Shown here piece after piece: positions 37,064 through 45,280 of a stretch of DNA of 64,000 nucleotides (positions within the stretch are counted from its first letter, which is position 1; each line of letters opens with the position of its first letter). Source of the DNA: Flavobacterium hibernum (lineage in GTDB: Bacteria > Bacteroidota > Bacteroidia > Flavobacteriales > Flavobacteriaceae). The notes under the pieces are model-generated. The model saw only the letters and a list, made by a program, of their open reading frames with translations, was not told the origin of the DNA and made no database searches. The translations under genes were made by a program, and so were the position numbers. The DNA lies in contig NZ_JPRK01000005.1 in the NCBI RefSeq assembly GCF_000832125.1, positions 1 to 64,000 of the forward strand, written 5' to 3'.

Positions 37064-37255
37064 TTATTTCATTTTAGTTGTTTCTGCTTTTGGAGCTTCA
37101 CTTTTTTCTGATTTTGTTTTTTTGTCAGCTTTGTTTTTATGGTGTTTAGTTGCTTTAACTTCTTTTGCAGGTGCTGCCTGAGCTGGAGTTGTTTGAGCAC
37201 TTACCATTGCGCTTGTTCCTAAAACCGCTGCTAATACTATAAATAAATTTCTCAT
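37064..37255 (-). CDS. Small secreted Lys/Ala-rich protein, paralogue 2 (Asr-like composition)
   Basis: 63 residues. Signal peptide up to MVSA, then QTTPAQAAPAKEVKATKHHK and a Lys/Ser/Glu/Pro/Ala tail. It is nearly the same as paralogue 3 over the first 47 residues, so the two arose by recent duplication. It has no promoter of its own in the 51-bp gap and is probably the last gene of a 37763-to-37064 transcript. Function unknown; a disordered, cationic periplasmic buffer or chaperone is one idea. Confidence 0.83.
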   Translation of the reverse strand: MRNLFIVLAAVLGTSAMVSAQTTPAQAAPAKEVKATKHHKNKADKKTKSEKSEAPKAETTKMK

Positions 37256-37306
37256 GATTTCTAATTTTTAAATGATCTAACTTTTTACTTTATAATAACC
37301 TTTTTC

Positions 37307-37489
37307 TTATTTTGCTTTTGGAGTTTCTGCTTTTGGAGCTTCTGACTTCATTTTTTTATCAGCTTTGTTTTTATGATGTTTAGTTGCTTTAACCTCTTTT
37401 GCAGGAGTTGCCTGAGCTGGAGTTGTTTGAGCACTTACCATTGCACTTGTTCCTAAAACTGCTACTAATAACATTACTAGATTTTTCAT
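37307..37489 (-). CDS. Small secreted Lys/Ala-rich protein, paralogue 3 (Asr-like composition)
   Basis: 60 residues: MKNLVMLLVAVLGTSAMVSA signal peptide, then a basic disordered chain with a KHHKNKADKK segment. Middle gene of the three-gene cluster, 55 bp after paralogue 4 and 51 bp before paralogue 2. The His-His within a lysine-rich context again recalls E. coli Asr. Confidence 0.83.
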   Translation of the reverse strand: MKNLVMLLVAVLGTSAMVSAQTTPAQATPAKEVKATKHHKNKADKKMKSEAPKAETPKAK

Positions 37490-37544
37490 AACTTTAAAAT
37501 TTAAATTAATTTTGTTTTTTATATTTTTTTAATACTGTATTGTT

Positions 37545-37763
37545 CTATTTTTTAGCTTTTGGAGCTTCTGTTTTTGGAGCTACAGTTTTTTCTGATTTTG
37601 CTTTTTTGTCAGATTTTTCTGGATGTTTTGTATCCTTAACTTCTTTTGCAGGAGTTGCTTTTACCTCTTTAGCCTGAGCTTGTTTAACTCCTTTTGCAGG
37701 AAATGCACTTACCATGGCACTTGTTCCTAAAACTGCTACTAGCAACATCAATAAATTTCTCAT
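37545..37763 (-). CDS. Small secreted Lys/Ala-rich protein, paralogue 4 (Asr-like composition)
   Basis: 72 residues, the longest of the four. After the shared signal peptide (ending MVSA) the mature part holds an internal repeat (AKEVKATPAKEVKDTK) and a Lys/Ser/Pro-rich tail. It heads the three-gene cluster; its promoter and TCTTCAT direct repeat lie just upstream. The QTTPAQ segment shared by the other three is replaced by FPAKGVKQAQ. Confidence 0.83.
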   Translation of the reverse strand: MRNLLMLLVAVLGTSAMVSAFPAKGVKQAQAKEVKATPAKEVKDTKHPEKSDKKAKSEKTVAPKTEAPKAKK

Positions 37764-37804
37764 GATTTCTATGTTTTAATATTAATACCTTTTATTTTAT
37801 AGAT

Positions 37805-37833
37805 CAAATTTACCCCTGTAATATGAAGACAAA
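37805..37833 (-). promoter_or_regulatory. Promoter of the small secreted protein cluster
   Basis: TTTG (37830-37833) and TAAATTTG (37805-37812) on the minus strand with a 17-bp spacer. The TTTG is exactly the 4-bp spacer between the two TCTTCAT half-sites. The rest of the gap up to polA (to 38147) shows no gene and no other clear signal. Confidence 0.68.
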
Positions 37834-37840
37834 ATGAAGA
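37823..37840 (-). promoter_or_regulatory. Direct-repeat operator TCTTCAT-N4-TCTTCAT (site 2)
   Basis: On the minus strand TCTTCATTTTGTCTTCAT: half-sites identical to those of site 1 (34810-34827), the same 11-bp period and the same position over the -33 box. The spacer differs (TTTG against TTGA), so the conservation is of the half-sites. Confidence 0.6.
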
Positions 37841-38147
37841 AATCCCCTAACCTAAATATTTTAACTAGACATTAACTTTTTGCCTTTTTTTTGCATCATA
37901 TAAGCTATATAAGTTCATTTAAACAATTAGAATCGCTTAAACGCGTCTTTACAAAAATCAATAACATTCTTTATTATATGAAGTCACATAAACACGTTTT
38001 AATACCTGCGTACACTTCTTGATTTAGCAACTCAACGATGTGCCTCTACTAAAATGTACTTATATAACTTATATGGTGGAAAAAAAATCTTATTAGTCTA
38101 ATTTTTGAGTACCCAATTGTTTATTTTTACAGACTAATATTTTTTTT

Positions 38148-40994
38148 ATGTCAACTCAAAAACGTCTTTTTCTTCTCGATGCTTATGCATTAATTTTTCG
38201 TGGATATTATGCCTTTATAAAAAACCCTCGAATTAACTCAAAAGGAATGGATACATCGGCAATCATGGGATTCATGAATTCGCTTTTAGATGTTATTAAA
38301 CGAGAAAAACCAGATCATTTAGCAGTAGCATTTGATAAAGGCGGAAGCCAAATGCGTAACGAAATATTCCCAGAATATAAAGCAAATCGTGATGTAACGC
38401 CAGATGCAATAAAAATTGCTGTACCTTATATACAAGAACTTTTAAAAGCCATGCACATTCCTATTATTGAAGTGTCAGGCTTTGAAGCCGATGATTTAAT
38501 TGGAACTATTGCAAAACAGGCCGAAAAAGAAAACTACAAAGTTTTTATGGTAACTCCTGATAAGGATTTCGCCCAATTGGTTTCAGAAAACATCTTCATG
38601 TATAAACCCGCTCGTATGGGGAACGGAATTGAAATTTGGGGAGTTCCTGAAGTTCTGGCAAAATTTGAAATTGAAAGACCTGAACAAGTAATCGATTTTC
38701 TTGGAATGATGGGCGATGCTGCCGATAATATTCCTGGACTTCCAGGTGTTGGAGAAGTAACTGCCAAAAAACTTTTGAAAGAATTTGGAACTATGGAAAA
38801 TCTTTTGGCTAATACCGATAAGCTAAAAGGAAAAATGAAAGAGAATATTGAAGCTAACAAAGAGAAAGGATTACTTTCTAAAACATTAGCAACAATATTA
38901 TTAGATTGTCCTGTTAACTTTAATGAAAGCGATTACGAATTAACACGTCCTGATATCGAGAAAACCGATGCTATTTTTAATGAATTAGAATTCAGAAGAA
39001 TGGCTGAGCAGTTTGACAATCTGTTTAAAGCAGGAAACACAAGTGAAGCAACAAGCGAACAGCAAGCTTCTGACGCGAAATTATACAAAAAACCACAAGC
39101 CAAAAACGAAGATCAATTTGATCTTTTTGGAGGTGGTTCTACAGAAGAAGATTCAGAAACACCAAGAACTTCTTTCTATAATACTTTAGAAAACACACCT
39201 CACTCCTACCAGGCTATTCAAGGAGATTTAGGAATAAAATTGCTTTTACAAAATTTACAAAACCAAACTTCTGTATGTTTTGATACCGAAACTACTGGTT
39301 TAGATGCTTTGCATGCCGAATTAGTAGGGATTGCATTCTCTTATGAAAAAGGAAAAGCATTTTACGTTCCGTTTCCGGAAAGCCAAGAAGAAGCTCATGT
39401 TTTAATAGAGAAATTTAGACCGTTTTTTGAGAATGAAAACATCGAAAAAATAGGTCAGAATTTAAAATACGATTTAAAAATACTTTCTAATTATGGTATT
39501 ACTGTAAAAGGAAAACTTTTTGACACCATGATTGCGCATTATTTGATAAATCCGGATATGCGTCATAATATGGATATTTTATCTGAAACATATTTAAAAT
39601 ATGCTCCAAAACCAATTGACGAATTGATTGGTAAAAAGGGAAAAAATCAAATTTCGATGCGCGAAGTTGCGCTTGAAGAAATTAAAGAATATGCTGCCGA
39701 AGATGCCGATATTACTTTACAACTAAAAGAAATTTTTACAACAGAATTAGACAAAACAGAAACTAAAAAGTTATTCGACGAAATCGAAATTCCGTTAGTG
39801 AGCGTTTTAGCCGCTATGGAAACAGAAGGTATTCGTTTGGATGTTGAATTCCTGAATGCAATGTCTAAAGAAATGGATGTTGAAATTAAATCTTTAGAAC
39901 AGCAAATTTATGAAACCGCTGGTGAGAAATTCAATCTAGCTTCTCCAAAACAATTGGGAGATGTTTTATTTGATAAAATGAAAATTGGCGGAGCAAAACA
40001 AAAGAAAACCAAAACAGGTCAATATGCGACTGGCGAAGAAGTTTTGACTTATTTGGCCAATGACAACCCAATTGTAAAACAAATTCTGGATTGGCGTCAA
40101 ATGGTAAAATTACAATCTACTTACATCTTAGCTTTACCGGAACAAGTAGACAAAAAAACACAACGCGTTCATACTGATTATATGCAAACTGTTGCTGCAA
40201 CAGGTCGTTTAAGTTCTAACAACCCGAACTTGCAGAATATCCCAATTCGTACCGAAAGAGGTCGTCAGATTCGTAAAGCTTTTGTTGCGCGCGACGAAAA
40301 CCATACTTTAATTTCTGCCGATTACTCGCAAATTGAATTAAGAATTATTGCCGCTTTAAGCGGAGAAGAAAATATGATTGCGGCTTTCAAAAACGGAGAA
40401 GATATCCATAAAGCAACCGCAGCCAAAGTTTTTGACGTTCCTTTGGAAGAAGTTTCGCGTGAACAAAGAAGCAATGCCAAAACGGTAAACTTCGGAATTA
40501 TATACGGTGTTTCTGCGTTCGGATTAAGCAATCAAACTTCGTTATCACGTAGCGAAAGTGCTGCGTTGATCGAAGCTTATTATAAAACTTACCCAAGATT
40601 AAAATCATATATTCAGGAGCAAATAGAATTTGCACGCGAAAAAGGATACGTACAAACTATATTAGGTCGTCGTCGTTATTTAAAAGACATTAACTCAGCA
40701 AATGCCGTTGTTAGAAGTGCTGCCGAACGAAATGCTGTAAATGCACCAATTCAAGGAAGTGCTGCCGATGTGATTAAAATCGCGATGATCAACATTCATA
40801 AAAAGCTAAAAGAAGAAAACTGGAAATCTAAAATGTTGCTTCAGGTTCATGATGAGCTTGTGTTTGATGTACACAAAGACGAATTAGAAAAAATTCAACC
40901 TATGATCAAACACGAAATGGAAAATGCTTTTATAATGAGCGTTCCTCTAGATGTTGAATTGGGTATGGGTAAAGATTGGCTGGAAGCGCATTAA
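38148..40994 (+). CDS. polA: DNA polymerase I
   Basis: 948 residues, cytoplasmic repair and Okazaki-fragment polymerase. N-terminal 5'-3' exonuclease domain (about 1-290, with LDAYALIFRGYYA and the metal-binding EADDLIG and TPDKDF). The proofreading 3'-5' exonuclease looks active: FDTETTGLD, GQNLKYDLK and YAAEDAD keep the four acidic ligands. Polymerase motifs A (DYSQIELRI), B (RSNAKTVNFGIIYG) and C (QVHDELVFDV) are intact. It is followed after 15 bp by a small unknown gene. Confidence 0.97.
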   Translation: MSTQKRLFLLDAYALIFRGYYAFIKNPRINSKGMDTSAIMGFMNSLLDVIKREKPDHLAVAFDKGGSQMRNEIFPEYKANRDVTPDAIKIAVPYIQELLKAMHIPIIEVSGFEADDLIGTIAKQAEKENYKVFMVTPDKDFAQLVSENIFMYKPARMGNGIEIWGVPEVLAKFEIERPEQVIDFLGMMGDAADNIPGLPGVGEVTAKKLLKEFGTMENLLANTDKLKGKMKENIEANKEKGLLSKTLATILLDCPVNFNESDYELTRPDIEKTDAIFNELEFRRMAEQFDNLFKAGNTSEATSEQQASDAKLYKKPQAKNEDQFDLFGGGSTEEDSETPRTSFYNTLENTPHSYQAIQGDLGIKLLLQNLQNQTSVCFDTETTGLDALHAELVGIAFSYEKGKAFYVPFPESQEEAHVLIEKFRPFFENENIEKIGQNLKYDLKILSNYGITVKGKLFDTMIAHYLINPDMRHNMDILSETYLKYAPKPIDELIGKKGKNQISMREVALEEIKEYAAEDADITLQLKEIFTTELDKTETKKLFDEIEIPLVSVLAAMETEGIRLDVEFLNAMSKEMDVEIKSLEQQIYETAGEKFNLASPKQLGDVLFDKMKIGGAKQKKTKTGQYATGEEVLTYLANDNPIVKQILDWRQMVKLQSTYILALPEQVDKKTQRVHTDYMQTVAATGRLSSNNPNLQNIPIRTERGRQIRKAFVARDENHTLISADYSQIELRIIAALSGEENMIAAFKNGEDIHKATAAKVFDVPLEEVSREQRSNAKTVNFGIIYGVSAFGLSNQTSLSRSESAALIEAYYKTYPRLKSYIQEQIEFAREKGYVQTILGRRRYLKDINSANAVVRSAAERNAVNAPIQGSAADVIKIAMINIHKKLKEENWKSKMLLQVHDELVFDVHKDELEKIQPMIKHEMENAFIMSVPLDVELGMGKDWLEAH

Positions 40995-41009
40995 TAAATT
41001 TTTGATAGA

Positions 41010-41399
41010 ATGATAGATAATTTTAAACCTCCTATAAAAAGCAGAACAACTCAAGAACTTTTAAATATTGTTGGCTCTCCAAAGAAATGGAACCGAGATG
41101 CGCTTTATCTAGCCAAATATGAATTATCAAATAGAAATGTTGATACTTCGGAAATAGAAAATGCAATTAAATTAGCTAATGAAAAAGAAGAAGAGGAAAT
41201 ATTAAGAAAGGTAAATAAAAGTTATCAGATTTCAGATTTTATTTTAAAACCAAAAGGAACTTTATTTGAATTATTATTTACTTGGGAATTAAAAAAAGAT
41301 GGGTACATTCTAAAAGCAAAGCAACAGAAAACCTTTAGAATCACTCTTATTATTATTATTCTTTTTGTTTATCTAATTAAGTTTATTCAGGAAAATTAA
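41010..41399 (+). CDS. Small unknown protein with C-terminal membrane helix
   Basis: 129 residues, not recognised. Residues 1-75 are charged and mainly helical (SRTTQELLNIVGSPKKWNRD, then a Glu/Lys-rich stretch), and about 107-126 form one hydrophobic helix (ITLIIIILFVYLIKFI), so it is probably a tail-anchored membrane protein. It begins 15 bp after polA and ends at a terminator, suggesting read-through from polA rather than a shared role. Confidence 0.75.
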   Translation: MIDNFKPPIKSRTTQELLNIVGSPKKWNRDALYLAKYELSNRNVDTSEIENAIKLANEKEEEEILRKVNKSYQISDFILKPKGTLFELLFTWELKKDGYILKAKQQKTFRITLIIIILFVYLIKFIQEN

Positions 41400-41434
41400 T
41401 AAAAAAACCATCAGTTTCAACTGATGGTTTTTTT
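41399..41434. terminator. Bidirectional terminator after the polA unit
   Basis: Arms AAACCATCAGTT / AACTGATGGTTT, 3-nt loop, A-run and T-run; serves polA-41010 and the converging LacI-type gene. Confidence 0.9.
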
Positions 41435-41439
41435 TATAC

Positions 41440-42465
41440 TTATTTCTTTCTTGTCGATTCTCGTTCTTTCAACTTCGTTTTAATGACGATCGTTTCATAA
41501 TCCGAAGTTTCTTCTTCCGATTCTTCCAGACGTTTTATTAATTGTCTGGCAGCAACTTCTCCAATTTCAATTCCGTGTTGACTTACCGTTGTTAAACTTG
41601 GCGACAAACGTCTTGAAGCCAAAATTCCGTCAGCAAAACCTATTATCGAAATATCTTCAGGAACTTTGTATCCTTTTTTCAAACTTACTCTTAAAGCCGC
41701 AACCGAATCATTTTCGTCTAAAGCAAAAATGGCATCAATTTTATTGTCAAAAATGGCATCAATTTTAGCTTTCATGTCTTCTTCAGAATCGGTACGAAGA
41801 ATGATCTTTTCGTTTACCGGAATATTATTATCTGCTAAAGCTTTCAAATATCCATCAGCTCTCAATTTTCCAACACTTAAATTATCTACCGAAGAAATTA
41901 AGGCAATATTTTTACATCCTAAATTGATTAAATGCTGAGTCGAGTTTAAAGCCGAATCAAAATCATCTACTACAACTTTGTCACATTCTACTTCATCTGC
42001 AATACGATCAAACATAACGATTGGTGTACCATCGTTAATAATAGCAGAGAAATGACTATAATCTTGTAATTTCTGAGCTTCCTCAGAAACCGAAAGAATA
42101 AATCCATCGATTGTTCCGTTGCTCAACATTTCCAGCGTATGAATTTCTTTTTCTAAAGATTCATTCGAAATGCACGTAATTACATTATATCCTTTTTTAT
42201 CGGCTACTTTTTCGATACCACTAAAAACCTTAGCAAAAAAGGAGTTCAATATATTAGGTATAATTACACCAATTGTTTTGGTTTTACGATTCTTCAAATT
42301 CAGACCAATAACATTCGGCTTATAATTTTTGAGTTTGGCATACTCCTTAATCTTCACCTTCGTTTGCTCACTAATTTCCGGGCTATCATTTAACGCCTTA
42401 GACACCGTAGATACAGAAACACCAAGTTCTTTCGCAATTTGTTTTAGAGTTGCTTTAGCTTTCAT
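41440..42465 (-). CDS. LacI/GalR-family transcriptional regulator
   Basis: 341 residues. The N-terminal helix-turn-helix (TLKQIAKELGVSVSTVSKAL, residues 6-25) and hinge (NVIGLNLKNRKTKTIGV) are followed by a periplasmic-binding-protein-like sensor domain (about 60-340) with GFADGILASRRLSPSLTTV near the end. Such regulators respond to sugars or related ligands. No sugar-use genes are nearby, so the target is unknown and probably elsewhere. Has its own promoter. Confidence 0.93.
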   Translation of the reverse strand: MKAKATLKQIAKELGVSVSTVSKALNDSPEISEQTKVKIKEYAKLKNYKPNVIGLNLKNRKTKTIGVIIPNILNSFFAKVFSGIEKVADKKGYNVITCISNESLEKEIHTLEMLSNGTIDGFILSVSEEAQKLQDYSHFSAIINDGTPIVMFDRIADEVECDKVVVDDFDSALNSTQHLINLGCKNIALISSVDNLSVGKLRADGYLKALADNNIPVNEKIILRTDSEEDMKAKIDAIFDNKIDAIFALDENDSVAALRVSLKKGYKVPEDISIIGFADGILASRRLSPSLTTVSQHGIEIGEVAARQLIKRLEESEEETSDYETIVIKTKLKERESTRKK

Positions 42466-42491
42466 TTAAAAATAATTTTGTGTAATTAATA

Positions 42492-42524
42492 CAAATATAG
42501 TAGAATTACCGATAATAAAACAAA
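42492..42524 (-). promoter_or_regulatory. Promoter of the LacI-type regulator
   Basis: TTTG (42521-42524) and TATATTTG (42492-42499) on the minus strand with a 21-bp spacer, about 30 bp before the ATG. Confidence 0.55.
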
Positions 42525-42660
42525 AAACGCACATTCCTATTTAAAATTCTAAAGCCTTTTTTAAAATAAATTCAAAAAACATCCTTTTTCTAAAACCGCA
42601 TGTCATAAAATTTCGTTAATACCTTAATACATGTTATTAACCTTTTAAAAGACCTTGATT

Positions 42661-43407
42661 ATGAAAAACGAAGTTAAAATTCATGAAGTTGACCCTTCAT
42701 TGAATAACAGAAGGAGCTTTCTTAAGCTCAGCGGCTTAACACTAGTTAGTGCAGGTTTGGTTTTGGCTGGCTGCAGCGACAATAATGATGACAATGACAT
42801 GCAGGACAATACCCTGCCCGGAATAAAAAATGGAGTATTTGATTTAGGATCTGGAGACTTTGGTGTATTAACGTACGCTTATGCTCTAGAACAACTAGAA
42901 GCTGATTTTTATACCAAAGTTGTAAATGCTACAAGTTTCAATTCAACTTTTAACGATATTGAACGTCAGGTATTAACTGATTTATATCACCATGAAGTAA
43001 TTCACAGAGATTTTTTTAAAGCTGCTTTAACCGGAGCACTTCCTGACCCAAGCACTCAACTGCTTCCCTCCTTAGCATTCAATTATGGCGCTATGAATTT
43101 TAACAGTCGTAACGAAGTTTTAGCTACAGCAAAAGCACTTGAAGACACAGGTGTTGCTGCTTATAATGGAGCTGGAAAACTAATTAAAAGTGCCGACTAT
43201 TTACTACTAGCTGGAAAAATTGTTTCAGTCGAAGCAAGACACGCATCAGCTATTAGAAGTTTAATCAATCCTAATTCTAAAGATTTTGCTGGCGATGATG
43301 TTGTTAGCGTATCAACTGGTTTAGATGTTGCAAAAGATCCATCCAAAATTTTACCAATTGCCGGAGGATTTATTACTACAAAATTTACTGCCAAATACTT
43401 ACCTTAA
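42661..43407 (+). CDS. Exported ferritin-like domain protein, first of a pair
   Basis: 248 residues from ATG 42661; a TTG two codons upstream is less likely. The N-terminus has a twin-arginine motif and lipobox (NRRSFLKLSGLTL, then LVLAGC), so it is probably a Tat-exported lipoprotein. The rest is a four-helix ferritin-like domain with Glu/His pairs at regular positions: EQLEADFY, YHHEVIHRDF, LEDTGVAAY and SVEARHASAIR, which would make a di-metal site. Function (iron or oxidative defence, or other) is not known for this family. The next gene codes for a relative. Confidence 0.88.
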   Translation: MKNEVKIHEVDPSLNNRRSFLKLSGLTLVSAGLVLAGCSDNNDDNDMQDNTLPGIKNGVFDLGSGDFGVLTYAYALEQLEADFYTKVVNATSFNSTFNDIERQVLTDLYHHEVIHRDFFKAALTGALPDPSTQLLPSLAFNYGAMNFNSRNEVLATAKALEDTGVAAYNGAGKLIKSADYLLLAGKIVSVEARHASAIRSLINPNSKDFAGDDVVSVSTGLDVAKDPSKILPIAGGFITTKFTAKYLP

Positions 43408-43433
43408 TCTTAACTAGCTAAAACTTAGAAATT

Positions 43434-44246
43434 ATGAATATTTTAAAATTTATAGAAACATTTACTGATGACAGCTTAATGAGAAGCACTGGTTCTAGAA
43501 GAGACAGTTTTAATCAGTTTGGAAACATAGGAAAAACATTGGCATATGCATCAATCCCATTCGGATTATCAGCTATGGCCAATAAAGCATTTGCAAAAGA
43601 TATCACCGCAACACCCGCAACACCAATTGGCGCTTTGCAATTTGCGCTAACATTAGAATATCTTGAAAACGAATTTTATGCAATGGCTTTAGATTCTGGA
43701 GTAATTCCAGCATCAGAAAACGGAGGCCGGGATTTAAAAGTTTTTCAACAAATTGCAGCACACGAGTCAAGTCATGTTAAATTTTTGATAGCAGGATTAG
43801 GAGGCACAATGAGTGCTAACTTTGTACCTAAACCAACTTTTGATTTTACTGTTGGAGGAGCTTTCGATCCATTTCACGATTATCCAACCTTTTTGGCATT
43901 GGCACAAGCTTTTGAAGACACAGGCGTAAGAGCATATAAAGGTCAGGCTGGAAATTTAATTACTACACCTGATTTATTGACCGCAGCATTACAAATTCAC
44001 TCTGTAGAAGCCCGTCATGCATCTGAAGTTCGACGCTTACGAAAATTAAAAGGATGGATTTCTAATGACGAAAGAGGCGCTGGAATGCCAGCCGCAACAC
44101 AAGCCGTATATGCAGGCGAAGGAGTTACTGTGCAAGCAGGGTTTAATACTGCAGCCGCATTTGGAGCCGCAGCAGGATCAGAGGCTTACGATGAGCCGCT
44201 TACCACACAACAAGTTGTAGACATTGCAAATTTATTCATTGTTTAA
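43434..44246 (+). CDS. Exported ferritin-like domain protein, second of a pair
   Basis: 270 residues, 26 bp after its partner. An N-terminal SRRDSFNQFGNIGK twin-arginine-type sequence followed by a weak hydrophobic stretch ending NKAFA suggests Tat export without a lipid anchor. Metal-site candidates match those of the first protein: LEYLENEFY, AAHESSHVKF, FEDTGVRAY and SVEARHASEVR. The pair probably forms a hetero- or co-regulated complex outside the cytoplasm. Ends at a strong terminator. Confidence 0.88.
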   Translation: MNILKFIETFTDDSLMRSTGSRRDSFNQFGNIGKTLAYASIPFGLSAMANKAFAKDITATPATPIGALQFALTLEYLENEFYAMALDSGVIPASENGGRDLKVFQQIAAHESSHVKFLIAGLGGTMSANFVPKPTFDFTVGGAFDPFHDYPTFLALAQAFEDTGVRAYKGQAGNLITTPDLLTAALQIHSVEARHASEVRRLRKLKGWISNDERGAGMPAATQAVYAGEGVTVQAGFNTAAAFGAAAGSEAYDEPLTTQQVVDIANLFIV

Positions 44247-44267
44247 CAAAATAATCCCAAATTTTGA

Positions 44268-44306
44268 ACCACCTTCGCGTTATTGTGAAGGTGGTTTTTT
44301 TTTATT
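44268..44306 (+). terminator. Terminator after the ferritin-like pair
   Basis: Arms ACCACCTTC / GAAGGTGGT with an 8-nt loop, followed by a T-run. Confidence 0.88.
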
Positions 44307-44364
44307 GTTTTAAATATAAAACTGACACGCTGATTTTCAGCAGATAAAATATTCTTTTCAGCTA

Positions 44365-44395
44365 TTTGGTTTTAAAATAATTAATTGTACTTTTG
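44365..44395 (+). promoter_or_regulatory. Promoter of the rplM-rpsI-rpsB-tsf unit
   Basis: TTTG (44365-44368) and TACTTTTG (44388-44395) with a 19-bp spacer. Predicted start near 44400, right at a short hairpin. Confidence 0.65.
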
Positions 44396-44396
44396 C

Positions 44397-44414
44397 ATCC
44401 CCTTTATTGGGGAT
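44397..44414 (+). promoter_or_regulatory. 5'-terminal hairpin of the rplM leader
   Basis: ATCCCC-TTTATT-GGGGAT forms a 6-bp stem at the very start of the predicted transcript, 24 nt before the rplM ATG. L13 leaders with regulatory RNA structures have been proposed for Bacteroidia; whether this belongs to that class needs covariance data. Confidence 0.35.
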
Positions 44415-44438
44415 GGAATGTTTAATTAAAATAATATT

Positions 44439-44894
44439 ATGGACGCATTAAGCTACAAAACAGTTTCAGCTAGCAAAGCCACTGTAACTAAAGAGTGGAT
44501 TGTTGTTGACGCTGAAGGTCATAACTTAGGACGTCTTGCTTCAAAGGTTGCAATGATCTTAAGAGGTAAGTACAAGCCTAGTTACACACCGCACGTTGAT
44601 TGTGGAGATAACGTAATTGTTATCAACTCAGAAAAAATTAACCTTACAGGTACAAAAATGAATGACAAAATTTACATGCGTCATACAGGTTACCCAGGAG
44701 GACAAAGAACTTTAACTGCTAAAGTATTGCAATCTAAAAACCCTGCATTACTAGTAGAAAAAGCTGTAAAAGGAATGTTACCTAAAAACAAATTAGGAGC
44801 TGAACTTTTTAGAAATCTAAATGTTGTTGTAGGATCTGAGCACAAACAAGGAGCTCAAAAACCTAGAACTGTTAACCTAAACGATCTTAAGTAA
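44439..44894 (+). CDS. rplM: 50S ribosomal protein L13
   Basis: 151 residues, typical L13 length. Family stretches include WIVVDAEGHNLGRLASKVA at residues 21-39 and MLPKNKLGAELFRNLNVVVG towards the end. It binds 23S rRNA early in 50S assembly. Its TAA shares a base with the rpsI ATG. First gene of the ribosomal unit, with promoter and leader hairpin. Confidence 0.98.
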   Translation: MDALSYKTVSASKATVTKEWIVVDAEGHNLGRLASKVAMILRGKYKPSYTPHVDCGDNVIVINSEKINLTGTKMNDKIYMRHTGYPGGQRTLTAKVLQSKNPALLVEKAVKGMLPKNKLGAELFRNLNVVVGSEHKQGAQKPRTVNLNDLK

Positions 44895-45280
44895 TGGGAG
44901 TTATTCACAAAATCGGTAGAAGAAAAACCGCTGTTGCACGTGTATATGTTTCTGAAGGAACAGGAAAAATCACTGTAAACAAAAAAGAATTCGCAACTTA
45001 CTTTCCAACTGCAACTTTACAATACAAAGTTTTACAACCATTATCTATGACAGAAAATGCTAGTAACTTTGATGTAAAAGTAAACGTTTACGGAGGTGGT
45101 TCAACTGGTCAAGCAGAAGCTGTAAGAATGGCATTAGCACGCGTTATGTGTGAAGTAAATGCTGAAAACAGAGCTATCTTAAAACCAGAAGGTTTATTAA
45201 CAAGAGATCCAAGAATGGTTGAACGTAAGAAATTCGGTCAGAAGAAAGCTCGTAAGAGATTCCAATTCTCTAAACGTTAA
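44894..45280 (+). CDS. rpsI: 30S ribosomal protein S9
   Basis: 128 residues. Starts IHKIGRRKTAVARVYV and ends KKARKRFQFSKR, the basic tail that reaches the P-site tRNA. The start overlaps the rplM stop by one base, so the pair is translationally coupled, as in most bacteria. Confidence 0.98.
   Translation: MGVIHKIGRRKTAVARVYVSEGTGKITVNKKEFATYFPTATLQYKVLQPLSMTENASNFDVKVNVYGGGSTGQAEAVRMALARVMCEVNAENRAILKPEGLLTRDPRMVERKKFGQKKARKRFQFSKR

Noticed and set aside
38099..38129. TAATTTTTG and TATTTTTA as polA promoter boxes
   Set aside because: Spacing and consensus are off (three bases instead of two, or a 14-bp gap), so I do not call a promoter.
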